Source of the DNA: Mesorhizobium sangaii
GTDB lineage: Bacteria > Pseudomonadota > Alphaproteobacteria > Rhizobiales > Rhizobiaceae
Assembly: GCF_014207355.1 (NCBI RefSeq)
Contig: NZ_JACHEF010000005.1
Location: 1-64,000, forward strand
Direction: 5' to 3'
DNA length: 64,000 nucleotides
In this document: positions 29,468 through 40,725 of the stretch, piece after piece
How positions within the stretch are numbered: position 1 is the stretch's first letter
How the letters are laid out: each line of letters begins with the position of its first letter
The notes under the pieces: generated by a model
The model's input: the letters and a program-made list of their open reading frames with translations, nothing else
The model's database searches: none
Told to the model about the DNA's origin: nothing
Made by a program: the position numbers and the translations under genes

Positions 29468-31138
29468 TCAGTTGGCCTGGCGGCGCAGGAACGCCGGAAT
29501 CTCCAGCTGATCGTCGTCCTGAGTCGCCCTCACCTGCGGCGTCAGGCGGCCTTGCTCGTCGAGTTGACCGCGGCGCGGCGCGTAGAGCTGCGCGTCCTGG
29601 CTGGCAAGACGGCGCACTTCAGGCGCTGCCTGGCGCAGCTTGGGTTCGCGCGGCTGCGCCGGCTGCAGCCGGGCAGGCTCTTCCTCGCGACGAGTCAGGC
29701 CGTTGGTCAGGCGCTTCAGCAGGCCCATCGGTCCGCTGTTGTTCTCGTGGTCAGCCGGGCGGCTCTTGGCATCCACCTCGGCCTTGACGACCGGCGGAAA
29801 GTCCTCGACGCGCGGCATCCGCTGCGGCGCCACCGCAACCGGCTGCGGCGCTTCACGCAGCATTTCGCGCGGCTGCGGGGCCGGCTGCACCACGGGCTGC
29901 GGCATTGGCTGTGCTGGCGGCGCCTGGAAGATCTTACTCTGCGGGCGGAAATCCTCCGCATGGGCAACGGGAGCCGGACGAGCCTGCGCCATCGCCGCTG
30001 CATTTGCTTCCGCCAGTTGGATGGCTTCGGCGACCGGGTCGACGGCGCGCGGTTCGTAAGCTGCCTGCTGGACCGGCGCCGGGCGGCTTTCGACCGCGGC
30101 AACGGCCGGGCGGCTGACCGGCTTCTGCGGTGCGGTGCGGATCGAGATCGGCGCTGCGGCGATTTCCGCCGCCGACTTGTCGATGCCGGTGGCAACCACT
30201 GAGACGCGGATGACGCCTTCGAGTTCCTCGTCGAAGGTGGCGCCGAGGATGATGTTGGCGTCCTGGTCGACTTCCTCGCGGATGCGGGTCGCCGCTTCGT
30301 CGACCTCGAACAGGGTCAGGTCGCGGCCACCGGTGATCGAGATCAGCAGGCCCTTGGCTCCCTTCATCGAGGTCTCATCGAGCAGCGGGTTGGCAATGGC
30401 AGCCTCGGCGGCGGCCATTGCGCGGCCCTCGCCCGAAGCCTCGCCGGTGCCCATCATCGCCTTGCCCATCTCGCGCATGACCGAACGCACGTCGGCGAAG
30501 TCGAGATTGATCAGACCTTCCTTGACCATCAGGTCGGTGATGCAGGCAACACCGGAATAGAGCACCTGGTCGGCCATGGCGAAGGCGTCCGCGAAGGTCG
30601 TCTTGTCATTAGCCAGCCGGAACAGATTCTGGTTGGGGATGACGATCAACGTATCGACGCATTTCTGCAGCTCTTCGATGCCAAAATCCGCCGTCTTCAT
30701 GCGGCGCTGGCCTTCGAAATGGAACGGCTTGGTGACGACGCCGACAGTGAGGATCCCCTTTTCGCGTGCGGCACGCGCCACGACCGGAGCCGCACCCGTG
30801 CCGGTGCCGCCGCCCATGCCGGCGGTGACGAAGCACATATGGGTGTTGGACAGATGATCGATGATCTCGTCGATGCATTCTTCCGCCGCCGCGCGGCCGA
30901 CTTCCGGTTGCGATCCGGCGCCAAGGCCTTCGGTGACATGTGCGCCGAGCTGGATCAGCCGATCGGCCTTCGACATGGTCAGCGCTTGAGCGTCGGTGTT
31001 GGCCACCACGAACTCGACACCGCGCAGACCGGCGGTGATCATGTTGTTGACAGCATTGCCGCCGCCGCCGCCGACACCGAACACGGTGATCCGCGGCTTA
31101 AGCTCGGTGATGTCCGGCTTCTGCAGATTGATGGTCAT
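29468..31138 (-). CDS. ftsZ: Cell division protein FtsZ
   Basis: 556 aa, long for FtsZ. The GTPase domain carries [13 protein letters not shown] (21-33) and the tubulin signature GGGTGTGA (109-116). The globular core ends near residue 320. A linker of about 215 residues rich in Pro, Ala, Gln and Arg follows, as in other alphaproteobacteria. The C-terminal peptide [15 protein letters not shown] is the FtsA/ZipA-docking tail. It polymerises into the Z-ring. It is the last gene of ddl-ftsQAZ, 66 bp after ftsA, and a strong terminator follows. Confidence 0.98.
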   Translation of the reverse strand: MTINLQKPDITELKPRITVFGVGGGGGNAVNNMITAGLRGVEFVVANTDAQALTMSKADRLIQLGAHVTEGLGAGSQPEVGRAAAEECIDEIIDHLSNTHMCFVTAGMGGGTGTGAAPVVARAAREKGILTVGVVTKPFHFEGQRRMKTADFGIEELQKCVDTLIVIPNQNLFRLANDKTTFADAFAMADQVLYSGVACITDLMVKEGLINLDFADVRSVMREMGKAMMGTGEASGEGRAMAAAEAAIANPLLDETSMKGAKGLLISITGGRDLTLFEVDEAATRIREEVDQDANIILGATFDEELEGVIRVSVVATGIDKSAAEIAAAPISIRTAPQKPVSRPAVAAVESRPAPVQQAAYEPRAVDPVAEAIQLAEANAAAMAQARPAPVAHAEDFRPQSKIFQAPPAQPMPQPVVQPAPQPREMLREAPQPVAVAPQRMPRVEDFPPVVKAEVDAKSRPADHENNSGPMGLLKRLTNGLTRREEEPARLQPAQPREPKLRQAAPEVRRLASQDAQLYAPRRGQLDEQGRLTPQVRATQDDDQLEIPAFLRRQAN

Positions 31139-31204
31139 TGTCTCCGTCCTTTGCCTTTCACGCCGCTTCGCCGCCGCGGCCGCCTATGGGGCTGTCCCCG
31201 TCAA

Positions 31205-32512
31205 TTAGAAACTGTCTCTCAACCACTGACTCATGCGATGCAGTTTTCCACCCGTTCCAGTCATTCTGAGACCGGAAATTCCTTTCGCCGGATGGCTCTC
31301 GAAGCTCGCCATCTGCGGATAGATCAGAAGCCCCACCGCAGCCGAGAAGGCCGGTCCCTTTGCCGCTTCCGGCAGGCCGGCCACGCCGAGTGGGCGGCCG
31401 ATGCGCACATTGCGTCCGAGGATCCGGCGCGCCGCCTCCGGCAGGCCGGCAAGCTGGCTGGCGCCGCCGGTCAAGACGACACGCTTGCCCACCGCATTGC
31501 CGTAGCCGGACTTGTTCAGCCGGTCGCGCAGCAGCTCGAGCGTCTCGTCGATGCGGGCGCGCACGATGCGCGTCATCACCGAGCGCGGGATCTGCAACGG
31601 CACGTCGCCATCGTCGCCGATCGGCTGGATCGAGACCAGGTCGCGGTCGTCGGCGCTGCCCGGCAATGCCGAACCATGCATCACCTTCAGCCGCTCGGCG
31701 GCGTCGAGCGAGGTCGACAGGCCCTTGGCCATGTCCAGCGTGACATGGTTGCCGCCGATGGCGATGGCGTCGCCATGGACGAACTTGCCTTCCGAAAACA
31801 CTGAGATCGTCGTCGTGCCGCCGCCCATGTCGATGCATGCGGCGCCCATTTCCAGCTCGTCGTCGACCAGGGCGGCTAGCCCGCTGGCATAGGGCGTCGC
31901 CACCATGCGCTCGACCGACAGGTGCGACCGGTTGATGGAAAGCTCCAGGTTACGCATTGGCGCGGCGTCGCCCGTGAGCACATGCATGTCGACGCCAAGT
32001 GCGTCGCCGACCATGCCGCGCGGATCGCGCACGCCGCGCTCGGCATCGAGCGAAAAGCCGACGGGGAGCGAATGGATCACCTCGCGCTCGGCCTTCAGTG
32101 CCTGCTTGGCGCCGGCACCGAGAACGCGCTTGATATCGGCCTCGTCGGCCTCGTGGCCGCCAAGGTTGATGGTGGCCGAGAAGGCTTCGCTCTTCAGCCG
32201 GCCGGCGGTCATGTTGACGATCAGCGAATCGACCGTCAGCCCAGCCATGCGCTCGGCCGCATCGACGGAGAGACGGATGGCATGCTCGGCGCGGTCGAGA
32301 TCGACGACCACTCCCGACTTCACGCCTTGCGACTTCTGATGGCCGATGCCGATCACCTGGATCCGGTGCGAACGGCCGCGCAACAGCTTGCCGTCTTCGC
32401 TCGGCTTCAGCTTGGCCACCATGCAGCAGACCTTGCTCGAACCGACGTCCAGCACCGTCAGGGTGCCGGACCGGCGCGACGCGGCGTCGCCATGACCGCC
32501 AAGCCAGCTCAT
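31205..32512 (-). CDS. ftsA: Cell division protein FtsA
   Basis: 435 aa, actin-like. Visible parts are the phosphate-1 loop (LTVLDVGSSKVCCMVAKL), the 1C-domain region, phosphate-2 (GAACIDMGGGTTTISVF), the adenosine motif (VVLTGGASQLAGLPEAARRIL), and a C-terminal amphipathic helix (GGKLHRMSQWLRDSF) that tethers FtsZ to the inner membrane. Its start overlaps the ftsQ stop by 4 bp. Confidence 0.97.
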   Translation of the reverse strand: MSWLGGHGDAASRRSGTLTVLDVGSSKVCCMVAKLKPSEDGKLLRGRSHRIQVIGIGHQKSQGVKSGVVVDLDRAEHAIRLSVDAAERMAGLTVDSLIVNMTAGRLKSEAFSATINLGGHEADEADIKRVLGAGAKQALKAEREVIHSLPVGFSLDAERGVRDPRGMVGDALGVDMHVLTGDAAPMRNLELSINRSHLSVERMVATPYASGLAALVDDELEMGAACIDMGGGTTTISVFSEGKFVHGDAIAIGGNHVTLDMAKGLSTSLDAAERLKVMHGSALPGSADDRDLVSIQPIGDDGDVPLQIPRSVMTRIVRARIDETLELLRDRLNKSGYGNAVGKRVVLTGGASQLAGLPEAARRILGRNVRIGRPLGVAGLPEAAKGPAFSAAVGLLIYPQMASFESHPAKGISGLRMTGTGGKLHRMSQWLRDSF

Positions 32513-33450
32513 ATTTTCGTCTCCGGCTTGCGCTTCAGGCTTTTGGGTTTTTCGTTGAGGGCGGCTTCGCGCTGCGTCGCCGCCTCGGGCGTCAACTGCA
32601 CGACCAGCCTGTCCGTCAGGCGCATGTCGACGGCGGCGATATCGCGCGACAACAGCCCCTTGTCCTGATCCATCTTGACGAGCTCGGCGATCGCCTGATC
32701 CTCGCCATCCTCGGGAAGCTTGACGGTGATGCCGTTGTCCAGCTTCAGGTCCCAGCGCCGTTCGCCAACACGGACAAAGCCTTTGATCCGGCTCGCGAGT
32801 TCAGGATACTTTTCGACCTTGACCAGGAAGTCCGGCGCCTTGGCCGGCGCACCGACGCCGATCAGCAAAGGCAAAAGCACCTGCTTGCCGCCGGAGAACG
32901 GCGCGATCACGGCGCCATTCTTCTCGATGACCGAGAGCTCATCGCCCTGTTGCCAGAGCGCGAAGGGCTCGCGCTCCTCGACACGCACTTCCAGCGTGTG
33001 CGGATAGACCTTGCGCACCGCGGCGACCTCGATCCAGGGCAAGGTAGCAATGCGCTCCCGCGCCGCCTCGGCGTCAAAACCGATCAGCGAGGTCCAGCCG
33101 TCGAGCTCGAGCCTGTCGAGGATGTCGATCTCGGAGGTCTGGCGATTGCCGACCACCTTGACCTGATCGACGGCAAAACCGGTGCGGGCAGTGATGCTTT
33201 GTACGATGCCGTCGACATGGCCGCCGAGATAGGCGCCATAGGCACTGCTCGAGACAAGCAGCACGGCAGACATCATGGCCGCGGAGAAGCGCGGCGCCTG
33301 GAACTCACCCACACCCAGGCGCGCAAGAACGCGCACCGGGCGGCGAAGCACACGCGGCAGCACGAAATGGCCCGATGACAATGGCAGGCCGAACAGCGCC
33401 GGCCCGGCCGCGCCCTTCCCCTTACCTTGTCCCCATTTCAACGCAGACAC
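32509..33450 (-). CDS. ftsQ: Cell division protein FtsQ
   Basis: 313 aa from the GTG at 33450. A cytoplasmic basic head precedes one membrane helix ([21 protein letters not shown]), a POTRA domain ([76 protein letters not shown]) and the beta domain. It bridges FtsB/L to the divisome in the periplasm. The GTG is preferred because GGAGGA lies 7 bases upstream, whereas the in-frame ATG at 33471 lacks any Shine-Dalgarno. Either way the gene overlaps the ddl end. Confidence 0.93.
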   Translation of the reverse strand: MSALKWGQGKGKGAAGPALFGLPLSSGHFVLPRVLRRPVRVLARLGVGEFQAPRFSAAMMSAVLLVSSSAYGAYLGGHVDGIVQSITARTGFAVDQVKVVGNRQTSEIDILDRLELDGWTSLIGFDAEAARERIATLPWIEVAAVRKVYPHTLEVRVEEREPFALWQQGDELSVIEKNGAVIAPFSGGKQVLLPLLIGVGAPAKAPDFLVKVEKYPELASRIKGFVRVGERRWDLKLDNGITVKLPEDGEDQAIAELVKMDQDKGLLSRDIAAVDMRLTDRLVVQLTPEAATQREAALNEKPKSLKRKPETKI

Positions 33451-34364
33451 GAAGCGTCCTCCACCATCCAACTCAACAAATCGCCAAACGAGTGCCCGGC
33501 CTGGGCGGCGATTTCAGGCACCAAGGACGTCGGCGTCATGCCCGGCTGGGTGTTGACCTCGAGCCAGACAACCTCGCCGTTTTCGGAATGCCGATCGTCA
33601 TAACGGAAGTCCGACCGGGAAACGCCCCGACAGCCGATCGCTTGATGAGCCTTGAGCGCCAGTGTTTGTATTTTTTGGTAAATATTCGGTGAAACTTTTG
33701 CGGGGCATTCGTGCTTTGATCCCCCAGCGACATATTTTGAATCGTAGTCGTAGAAGGAATGGCCGGTCGGGATGATCTCGCAGACCCCCAGAGCCACATC
33801 GCCCATTACAGCGCAGGTCAGCTCGCGGCCATGGATGTAGCGCTCGACCATGACGGTATCGCCATATTTCCACTCGGACGAGCCGATGACCTGCGGTGGA
33901 TGCGACTGCCCCTCATGCACGATGACTACACCGAAGCTCGACCCCTCATTGACAGGCTTGACCACATAGGGCGGCTTCATCGGGTGCTTGTTCTGGATGG
34001 CGAAGCGGCTGGCGACCTTCGATTCGGCGACAGGGACGCCGACCGACTTGGCAACCCGCTTGGCCTGCTCCTTGTTCATGGCCAGCGCCGAAGCGAGCAC
34101 GCCGGAATGCGTATAGGGAACACCGAGATATTCGAGGATACCCTGGATGGTACCATCCTCGCCAAACGGACCATGCAGCGCGTTGAAGGCGACATCGGGC
34201 CGGAGTTCGGCAAGCACCGAGCCGACATCGCGCCCGACATCGACGCGCGTGACCTGGTAGCCTTCCTTCTCGAGCTCATCGGCGCAAGCCTTTCCCGAGG
34301 ACAAAGACACGGGCCGCTCGGATGAGAAACCACCCAGCAGGACGGCCACATGCTTGTTTTTCAT
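33438..34364 (-). CDS. ddl: D-alanine--D-alanine ligase
   Basis: 308 aa, DdlB type. It opens [20 protein letters not shown], has [16 protein letters not shown] and the ATP-grasp residues in [15 protein letters not shown], and ends with [32 protein letters not shown]. It makes the D-Ala-D-Ala end of the cell-wall pentapeptide. It is the first gene of the ddl-ftsQAZ unit. Its upstream 300 bp hold the GANTC cluster, and GAGGGG lies 10 bases before the ATG. Confidence 0.96.
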   Translation of the reverse strand: MKNKHVAVLLGGFSSERPVSLSSGKACADELEKEGYQVTRVDVGRDVGSVLAELRPDVAFNALHGPFGEDGTIQGILEYLGVPYTHSGVLASALAMNKEQAKRVAKSVGVPVAESKVASRFAIQNKHPMKPPYVVKPVNEGSSFGVVIVHEGQSHPPQVIGSSEWKYGDTVMVERYIHGRELTCAVMGDVALGVCEIIPTGHSFYDYDSKYVAGGSKHECPAKVSPNIYQKIQTLALKAHQAIGCRGVSRSDFRYDDRHSENGEVVWLEVNTQPGMTPTSLVPEIAAQAGHSFGDLLSWMVEDASCLR

Positions 34365-34416
34365 TCCCCGTCATCCCCTCTCACGGCGGACCAAAAACCA
34401 AGATTTCCGAAACATT

Positions 34417-34596
34417 GAGTCCGAGTCTCCCGGCAGGTTGCCCCCCCAGACGGAAAACGCTGAAAACGCGTCGAACGACTCAAATCAGGAAACGCTTTGG
34501 AGCAGAGAATCAGAGAGTTGATTCACTGGCAAGTACTTACGATTCCGAGAGATTCACTTTCTGAGAAAATGGATGCGAAAACTGTGCCGCTGAGTC
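34417..34596 (-). promoter_or_regulatory. Cluster of eight GANTC (CcrM methylation) sites upstream of ddl-ftsQAZ
   Basis: GANTC occurs at 34417, 34423, 34477, 34507, 34520, 34541, 34551 and 34592. At this base composition roughly one site per 250-300 bp is expected. In Caulobacter, CcrM methylates GANTC and GcrA uses the marks to time ftsZ and other cell-cycle promoters. A similar methylation-timed promoter is inferred here. Confidence 0.65.
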
Positions 34597-34629
34597 TTTA
34601 CAGCAACGGTCGTGGACCGTTTCGGCCCC

Positions 34630-34660
34630 GTTGAAGTTCATGCATCACGTGAACTTCAAC
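34630..34660 (-). terminator. Hairpin after murB
   Basis: An 11-bp perfect stem (GTTGAAGTTCA/TGAACTTCAAC) with a 9-base loop, starting 6 bp past the murB stop. A GC-rich stretch rather than a T-run follows, so it may be a partial terminator. It marks the end of the mraZ-murB unit. Confidence 0.55.
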
Positions 34661-34665
34661 ACCCG

Positions 34666-35637
34666 CTACAGGAGTTGCCCGAGAAACTCCTGGACGGCAT
34701 GCCCGGGCCGGAAATTGCCGATGCGTTTGATTTCCCATTGCAGCCGGATGCCCGCATTTTCCAGCACCCGCGTGCGCACCGTCTCACCGAGATATTCAAG
34801 GTCGTAGCCTGTCGCGGTTCCCGTGTTGATCATGAAGTTGCAATGCATCGGCGACATCTGCGCACCGCCGATCATCAGGCCGCGGCAGCCGGCCTTGTCG
34901 ATCTCCTTCCAGGCTGACGTGCCTTCGGGATTCTTGAAGGTTGAGCCGCCGGTCTTTTCGCGGATCGGCTGCACGGTCTCGCGGTGGTTCTGCACCGCGT
35001 CCATCGCGGCCTTGATCGCTGTCTTGTCCTCGGCAAACCCCTCGAACAAAGCCGAGGTGAAGATCAGCCCGGAAGGTGCCGCCGAATGGCGGTAGGCGTA
35101 GCCCATGTCGGCATTGCTCAGCGTTTGCACATTGCCCCCGCGGTCGAGCGCACGCACCTCGACGACGCGTTCGCGCGTCTCGACGCCGTTGGCGCCGGCA
35201 TTCATCCGCAGCGCGCCGCCGACGGCGCCCGGAATGCCGTGATAGAAATGGAAGCCGCCAATGCCGGCTTCCAGCGCCACGGCGGCAACGCGCTTGTCGG
35301 GCGTCGCCGCACCCGCCTTGATCGTGGTCGGCGAAACAATTTCGGCCTCACCAAATCCCTTGGCCGAAAGCCGGACAACAAAACCCGCAATGCCGCCGTC
35401 CCGGACTAGAAGGTTCGAGCCGACGCCGACGATGGTCAGCGGGATCTCTTCGGGAACGGCTTTGAGGAATGCGGCCAGGTCCTCCTCGTCGGCCGGCTGG
35501 AACAGCACTTCGGCCAGCCCGCCGGCGCGGAACCAGGTGATCTTGTCCATCTCGGCATTCGGCGTGAGGCGGCCACGCAGGCCTGCAAGCCGGTCGCCAA
35601 GTCTGTCGATCAGGGCCTGGCCGTGCATCATGATCAT
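34666..35637 (-). CDS. murB: UDP-N-acetylenolpyruvoylglucosamine reductase
   Basis: 323 aa. FAD-binding motifs [19 protein letters not shown] and [18 protein letters not shown] are present. The catalytic GSTFKNP (Ser in ST) matches type I MurB, as do the C-terminal Glu residues (for example [13 protein letters not shown]). It reduces UDP-GlcNAc-enolpyruvate to UDP-MurNAc with NADPH. Its ATG (35637) overlaps the murC stop (ATGA). It is the last gene before the control region. Confidence 0.96.
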   Translation of the reverse strand: MIMMHGQALIDRLGDRLAGLRGRLTPNAEMDKITWFRAGGLAEVLFQPADEEDLAAFLKAVPEEIPLTIVGVGSNLLVRDGGIAGFVVRLSAKGFGEAEIVSPTTIKAGAATPDKRVAAVALEAGIGGFHFYHGIPGAVGGALRMNAGANGVETRERVVEVRALDRGGNVQTLSNADMGYAYRHSAAPSGLIFTSALFEGFAEDKTAIKAAMDAVQNHRETVQPIREKTGGSTFKNPEGTSAWKEIDKAGCRGLMIGGAQMSPMHCNFMINTGTATGYDLEYLGETVRTRVLENAGIRLQWEIKRIGNFRPGHAVQEFLGQLL

Positions 35638-37040
35638 GAGACTGTCCCGCCAAGCTCCTTGGGCAGCGCATAGGCCCATTGGGTGATGTTGCCGGCGCCG
35701 AGGAAGACCACGAAGTCACCGGGCTTGGCCAGATCACGGATGATTGGTGCGATTGCTGCCGGACCCTCGATGTAGCGCGCGTCGCGATGGCCGCCCGCGC
35801 GGATGCGCGACACCAGCGCATCGGATGTGACGCCTTCGATCGGTTCTTCGCCGGCCGCGTAGACCGGCGCCACCATCACCGTGTCGGCGTCGTTGAAACA
35901 CGTGGAAAACTCGTTGAACAGGTCGTGCAGCCGGGTGAAGCGGTGCGGCTGGGCAATGGCGATGACGCGGCCCTTGGTGGCGCTGCGCGCCGCCTTCAGC
36001 ACCGCCGAGATCTCGACCGGATGATGGCCGTAATCGTCGAACACATCGACACCGTTCCACGAACCGGTATGGGTGAAGCGGCGCTTGACGCCGGCGAAGG
36101 ACGACAGGCCCTTCTTGATCGCCTCGGCGGACAGGCCAAGTTCATGCGCGACAGCGATCGCCGCTGTCGCGTTGGAGACGTTGTGCCGACCGGGCATCGG
36201 CAGGCGCAGGCCGGCGATCGTCGTCTGGCCACCGCCTTTGCGGTTGCGGATCATCACGTCGAACTCAGATATGGCACCCGCCATGCGGTGGTTGGTGAAG
36301 CGCACGTCGGCCTGCGCATTCTCGCCATAGGTGATGACGCGGCGGTCCTCGATGCGGCCGACCAGCGCCTGCACTTCCGGGTGGTCGGTGCACATCACGC
36401 CGAAGCCGTAGAACGGCACGTTCTCGACGAACTGGCGGAACGCCTCGCGCACCTTGTCGAAACTGCCATAATGGTCGAGATGCTCGGGATCGATGTTGGT
36501 GACGACGGCGATCTCAGCCGGCAGCTTGAGGAAGGTGCCGTCGCTCTCGTCGGCCTCGACCACCATCCACTCGCCATCGCCCATGCGCGCATTGGTGCCA
36601 TAGGCATTGATGATGCCGCCATTGATGACGGTCGGATCGAGCCCGCCGGCTTCGAGCAAGGTCGCCACCATCGAGGTCGTCGTCGTCTTGCCATGCGTGC
36701 CGCCGATCGCCACCGCCTGGCGAAAACGCATCAGTTCGGCCAGCATCTCGGCACGCCGCACGATCGGCAGCAGCTTTTCGCGCGCGGCCTTCAGTTCGGG
36801 GTTGGTTTTCTTGATCGCCGTCGAGACGACGACAACCTCGGCATCGCCGAGATTTTCGGCCTGGTGGCCGACGAAGCAATCGATGCCCTTGTCGCGCAGC
36901 CGCTGCACATTGGCGCTGTCGGACTGGTCCGACCCTTGCACCTTGTAGCCCAGATTGTGCAGCACTTCGGCGATGCCGCTCATGCCGATGCCGCCAATAC
37001 CGATGAAATGCACAAGGCCGATGGTCTGCGGCATCTTCAT
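35634..37040 (-). CDS. murC: UDP-N-acetylmuramate--L-alanine ligase
   Basis: 468 aa. An N-terminal Rossmann part ([22 protein letters not shown]), ATP loop [10 protein letters not shown] and central [15 protein letters not shown], then the C-terminal ligase domain [11 protein letters not shown]. It adds the first L-Ala to UDP-MurNAc. It overlaps murG upstream and murB downstream by 4 bp each, so the three are tightly coupled. Confidence 0.97.
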   Translation of the reverse strand: MKMPQTIGLVHFIGIGGIGMSGIAEVLHNLGYKVQGSDQSDSANVQRLRDKGIDCFVGHQAENLGDAEVVVVSTAIKKTNPELKAAREKLLPIVRRAEMLAELMRFRQAVAIGGTHGKTTTTSMVATLLEAGGLDPTVINGGIINAYGTNARMGDGEWMVVEADESDGTFLKLPAEIAVVTNIDPEHLDHYGSFDKVREAFRQFVENVPFYGFGVMCTDHPEVQALVGRIEDRRVITYGENAQADVRFTNHRMAGAISEFDVMIRNRKGGGQTTIAGLRLPMPGRHNVSNATAAIAVAHELGLSAEAIKKGLSSFAGVKRRFTHTGSWNGVDVFDDYGHHPVEISAVLKAARSATKGRVIAIAQPHRFTRLHDLFNEFSTCFNDADTVMVAPVYAAGEEPIEGVTSDALVSRIRAGGHRDARYIEGPAAIAPIIRDLAKPGDFVVFLGAGNITQWAYALPKELGGTVS

Positions 37041-38164
37041 GCGTGCGTCCCCTTCCTGAAGTCTGAAACGGTTTTTTGGGACGCAATAGCCTCTGTAAGA
37101 TCGGCGAGCAACCGTGCCGCGTCGGGCCGCCCGGCCGATTTCGCTCCCGCCGCCATGGCCGCCAGCCGCTCGGGGCTGTCCATCAGCCCACCGATGAGAG
37201 CCGCGATGCGCTCGGGCGAAAGCGAGGATTGCGGGTGCACTTCGCCACCGCCGGCGGCGGCAAGGGCCGCCGCGTTCGCCGCCTGGTCGTGGTCGAGCGC
37301 GTAGGGATAAGGCACCAGCAGCGCCGGCCGGCCGATGACGGCGATCTCCGAGACGGTCGAGGCGCCGGAGCGCGAGATCACCAGATGCGCCGTCGCCATG
37401 CGTTGCGCCATATCGGTGAAGAAGGGCGAGACTTCCGCGGCGACGCCAAGTGCGGCATAGGCCGCCTTCACCCGCGCCACGTCGTCGGCGCGCGCCTGCT
37501 GCGTGATCACCAACCGCTTGCGTTGGGCGTCGGAAAGCAGCGCGATCGCCGTCGGCACCGCGTCCGAGAAGAACTGCGCGCCCTGGCTGCCGCCGAACAC
37601 CAGCATCTTGAACGGCTCCTCGCCGGTAGATGCCGTATAGGGCGTCTTGGCCGCTTCCAGCACGGGAGGCCGGACCGGATTGCCTGTCGTCACCGTCTTG
37701 GCGCCGGCCGCACTGCTGTCCTGTGGCAGGAAGCCGCCGGCGATGGCGTCGACACGCCCGGCCAGAGCCCGGTTGGCGCGCCCCATCACCGCGTTCTGCT
37801 CATGGATCAGCGTCGGCACCTTGCGCCGCGTCGCCGCGTAGAGCGGCGGCAAGGTCGGATAACCGCCGAAGCCGACGACCGCATCCGGCTTGATCCTGGC
37901 GATGACAGCGGAGGCTTGGCGCACGCCGCGCCAGATTTTCCAGAAGGCACCGAGCAGGGCGATGGGATTCTTCGAGCCCATCGTCGCCGACTGGATCGGA
38001 TGGATGGCGGCCGCCGGGAAATGAGCGGCGAACCGCTCGGCGCGGTCGTCGGTGGCCAGATGCACCGTCCAGCCGCGCTCGTTCAGCTCATGCGCCAGCG
38101 CCTCGGCCGGAAACAGATGCCCGCCGGTTCCACCTGCCGCGAGAAGGATGACGCCTCTCGCCAT
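37037..38164 (-). CDS. murG: Lipid II synthase: GlcNAc transferase MurG
   Basis: 375 aa. GT-B glycosyltransferase with the N-terminal G-loop [17 protein letters not shown], a second Gly loop ([10 protein letters not shown]) and the UDP-binding region [35 protein letters not shown]. It transfers GlcNAc to lipid I on the inner face of the inner membrane. The start ATG 38164 sits 1 bp past the ftsW stop. An in-frame codon 36 bp upstream lies inside ftsW. Confidence 0.97.
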   Translation of the reverse strand: MARGVILLAAGGTGGHLFPAEALAHELNERGWTVHLATDDRAERFAAHFPAAAIHPIQSATMGSKNPIALLGAFWKIWRGVRQASAVIARIKPDAVVGFGGYPTLPPLYAATRRKVPTLIHEQNAVMGRANRALAGRVDAIAGGFLPQDSSAAGAKTVTTGNPVRPPVLEAAKTPYTASTGEEPFKMLVFGGSQGAQFFSDAVPTAIALLSDAQRKRLVITQQARADDVARVKAAYAALGVAAEVSPFFTDMAQRMATAHLVISRSGASTVSEIAVIGRPALLVPYPYALDHDQAANAAALAAAGGGEVHPQSSLSPERIAALIGGLMDSPERLAAMAAGAKSAGRPDAARLLADLTEAIASQKTVSDFRKGTHA

Positions 38165-38165
38165 G

Positions 38166-39317
38166 TCACTCCGCCGGCAAGGCGCGTTGCGGCAGGGCAA
38201 AGCCCATTTGCTTGCGCTTTTCGGGCCGCTTGCGCGTCAGCGCCAGCACCATGCCCATCGAGATGGCGATGGCGATCTGCGAGGAGCCGCCATAAGAGAT
38301 GAAAGGCAGCGTCATGCCCTTGGCCGGCACCAGCTGCAGGTTGACGCACATGTTGATGACGGCCTGCAGGCCGAACACGGTGACGAGGCCGCCGACCGCA
38401 TAGCGGGTGAAGTCGTCATGCTCCTTCAGGGCCGTGTTGAGGCCGCGCAGCACGATGAAGGCGAAGATCGACATGATGAAGAAGCACATGATCAACCCGA
38501 ATTCCTCGCCGGCGACCGAAAAGACGAAGTCCGCATGGCTGTCGGGGATGACCCGCTTGACGGTGCCCTCGCCCGGCCCGACGCCGAACCAGCCGCCATT
38601 GATCAGCGCCTCTCGGCCCATGTCGACCTGGAACGTGTCGCCTTCGCCGGTGAGGAACTTGTCGATGCGCAAGGCGACGTGCGGAAACACCGAATAGGCG
38701 GCAAATACGCCGCCGACGCCGGCGCCACCAAGCGCGATGATCCACAGCCACGGTAACCCGGCCATGAAGAACATCACACCCCAGGTGCCAGTCACCAGCA
38801 TGGTCTGGCCGAGATCCGGCTGCGCCACCAGCAGCGAGACGACCAGCGCCAGCAGCAGCATGGCAAACAGATTGCCCGGAATGTCGGGCTGGCGCTTGTG
38901 CTCGGCAAACAGCCAGGCGCACATGATGACGAAGGCGGGCTTGAGGAATTCCGACGGCTGGATCGACAGGCCGGCTAGCGACACCCAACGGCGCGCGCCC
39001 TTCACTTCGACGCCGATGTAGAGCACCGCCACCATCAGCACCAGCATCAGGCACAGCATGATCAGCGCCATGCGCCGGATCTGCCGGGATTCGAGGAAGG
39101 ACACCGCCAGCATCACGCCGAGCGCCGGCACGGTGAAGATGATCTGCCTGGTGGCAAAATGGAAGCTGTCGAGGCCGATGCGTTCGGCCACCGCCGGGCT
39201 GGCAGCGAAGGACAGCACGATGCCGAGCCCCATCAGCGACAGGAACGCCGCCAGGAACCAGCGATCGATCGTCCACCACCAGGTCGCAACTGGACTTTTA
39301 TCGAGACGGCTCTGCAT
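38166..39317 (-). CDS. ftsW: Septal peptidoglycan polymerase FtsW (SEDS family)
   Basis: 383 aa with about ten membrane helices. SEDS motifs seen include the [25 protein letters not shown] loop, QPDLGQTML, and near the end [26 protein letters not shown]. It polymerises lipid II at the septum with PBP3. It overlaps murD by one base (TAATG) and is 1 bp from murG. Confidence 0.97.
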   Translation of the reverse strand: MQSRLDKSPVATWWWTIDRWFLAAFLSLMGLGIVLSFAASPAVAERIGLDSFHFATRQIIFTVPALGVMLAVSFLESRQIRRMALIMLCLMLVLMVAVLYIGVEVKGARRWVSLAGLSIQPSEFLKPAFVIMCAWLFAEHKRQPDIPGNLFAMLLLALVVSLLVAQPDLGQTMLVTGTWGVMFFMAGLPWLWIIALGGAGVGGVFAAYSVFPHVALRIDKFLTGEGDTFQVDMGREALINGGWFGVGPGEGTVKRVIPDSHADFVFSVAGEEFGLIMCFFIMSIFAFIVLRGLNTALKEHDDFTRYAVGGLVTVFGLQAVINMCVNLQLVPAKGMTLPFISYGGSSQIAIAISMGMVLALTRKRPEKRKQMGFALPQRALPAE

Positions 39318-40717
39318 TATCGTGCCCCTCCGATGGGTTTCACACCCTGGATAGCATTCGCAGCTTGCCTGAAGGCTTCGCCGCGGACTTCGAAATTCTT
39401 GAACTGGTCGAAACTGGCGCAGGCCGGCGACAACAGCACCACCACTTCGCTCGTATCGTCTTGAGCCGCATCATGCGCGGCATGTTCGACCGCAGCGGCC
39501 AGCGTGCCCGATATTTCGTAGGGCACCGCCTCACCCAGTGTCGCAGAGAAGGCGGGCGCCGCCTCGCCGATCAGATAGGCCTTGGCGATGCGCGGGAAGA
39601 AGCCGCGCAACGGCTCGATGCCGCCCTCCTTGGGCAGGCCGCCGGCGATCCAGTAGATGCGCGGAAAGCTCGACAAAGCCGGTGCCGCCGCGTCGGCATT
39701 GGTCGCCTTGGAATCGTTGACGAACAGCACATGATCCTTGCGGCCGACCTGTTCCATACGGTGCGCAAGGCCGGGAAAACTTTCCAGTCCGGATTGGATT
39801 TCGCCAAGGTCCAGCCCGACCTTGAGGCAAGCAGCGACCGCCGCCAACGCGTTTTGCGCATTGTGCTGGCCGCGCAGCGAGCCGATGCCTTCGAGGAAAG
39901 CGACGCGGCTGTAGCGGCCGTTCACCGCCTCCATCAGGTTGCCGCCGTCGGCGAAATAGCCGTCGGTCAGCGGCAGCCGCTTGGAAATGCGGATGACATG
40001 CCGCCCTGCCCGCTCCAGCCGCTCGGCGATCTGGGCGCACCAGGAATCGTCGATGCCGATGATCGCAGTCTCGCTGCCGGCCACCAGCCGTTCCTTGATC
40101 GAGGCGTAGTGCTGCATGGTGCCGTGCCGATCGAGATGGTCCGGCGTCAAATTGAGCAGGATGCCGGCCGTCGGGTTGATCGAGGGCGCGAGATCGATCT
40201 GGTACGACGAGCATTCGACGACATAATGCCGATTGGGCTCGGGCGGATCGAGCGTCATCACCGCGCGGCCGATATTGCCGCCCATCTGGGTGTCGCGTCC
40301 CGCCGCATTGAGGATATGCGCGGTCAATGCGGTCGTCGTCGACTTGCCGTTGGTGCCGGTGATGGCGATGAACGGCGCTGCCGGCGCGGCGAGCATCCGC
40401 TCACGGCAGAAAAGCTCGATGTCGCCAATGATCTCGACGCCGGAACCACGCGCCAGCTCCACCGTCCAATGCGGCTTGGGATGCGTCAGCGGCACGCCCG
40501 GCGACAGCACGAAAGCCGAGAACTTCGCCCAGTCGGCGCCGCGCAAATCACTGGTTGCGATGCCGTCGGCCGCCGCCTTGGCAACGCTTTCGGGATTATC
40601 GTCCCAGGCCAGCACGTCCGCCCCGCCGGCGATCAGCGCGCGCGCCGTCGCGATCCCCGAGCCACCGAGCCCGAAGAGCGAAACGCGCTTGCCTGCGAAG
40701 GATGCGGCGGGGATCAA
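39317..40717 (-). CDS. murD: UDP-N-acetylmuramoyl-L-alanine--D-glutamate ligase
   Basis: 466 aa. N-terminal [29 protein letters not shown] loop [38 protein letters not shown] in the central domain and [22 protein letters not shown] at the end. It adds D-Glu to UDP-MurNAc-L-Ala in the cytosol. It follows mraY after 8 bp and overlaps the ftsW start. Confidence 0.97.
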   Translation of the reverse strand: MIPAASFAGKRVSLFGLGGSGIATARALIAGGADVLAWDDNPESVAKAAADGIATSDLRGADWAKFSAFVLSPGVPLTHPKPHWTVELARGSGVEIIGDIELFCRERMLAAPAAPFIAITGTNGKSTTTALTAHILNAAGRDTQMGGNIGRAVMTLDPPEPNRHYVVECSSYQIDLAPSINPTAGILLNLTPDHLDRHGTMQHYASIKERLVAGSETAIIGIDDSWCAQIAERLERAGRHVIRISKRLPLTDGYFADGGNLMEAVNGRYSRVAFLEGIGSLRGQHNAQNALAAVAACLKVGLDLGEIQSGLESFPGLAHRMEQVGRKDHVLFVNDSKATNADAAAPALSSFPRIYWIAGGLPKEGGIEPLRGFFPRIAKAYLIGEAAPAFSATLGEAVPYEISGTLAAAVEHAAHDAAQDDTSEVVVLLSPACASFDQFKNFEVRGEAFRQAANAIQGVKPIGGAR

Positions 40718-40725
40718 GCGGCCTC

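Larger units (their letters stand above)
34365..34665 (-). other. 301-bp murB-ddl intergenic control region
   Basis: The only sizeable break inside the dcw cluster. It has lower GC than its surroundings and carries eight GANTC sites at 34417-34596 plus the murB hairpin at 34630-34660. It most likely contains the promoter for ddl-ftsQAZ. No coding sequence was recognised. Confidence 0.7.
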
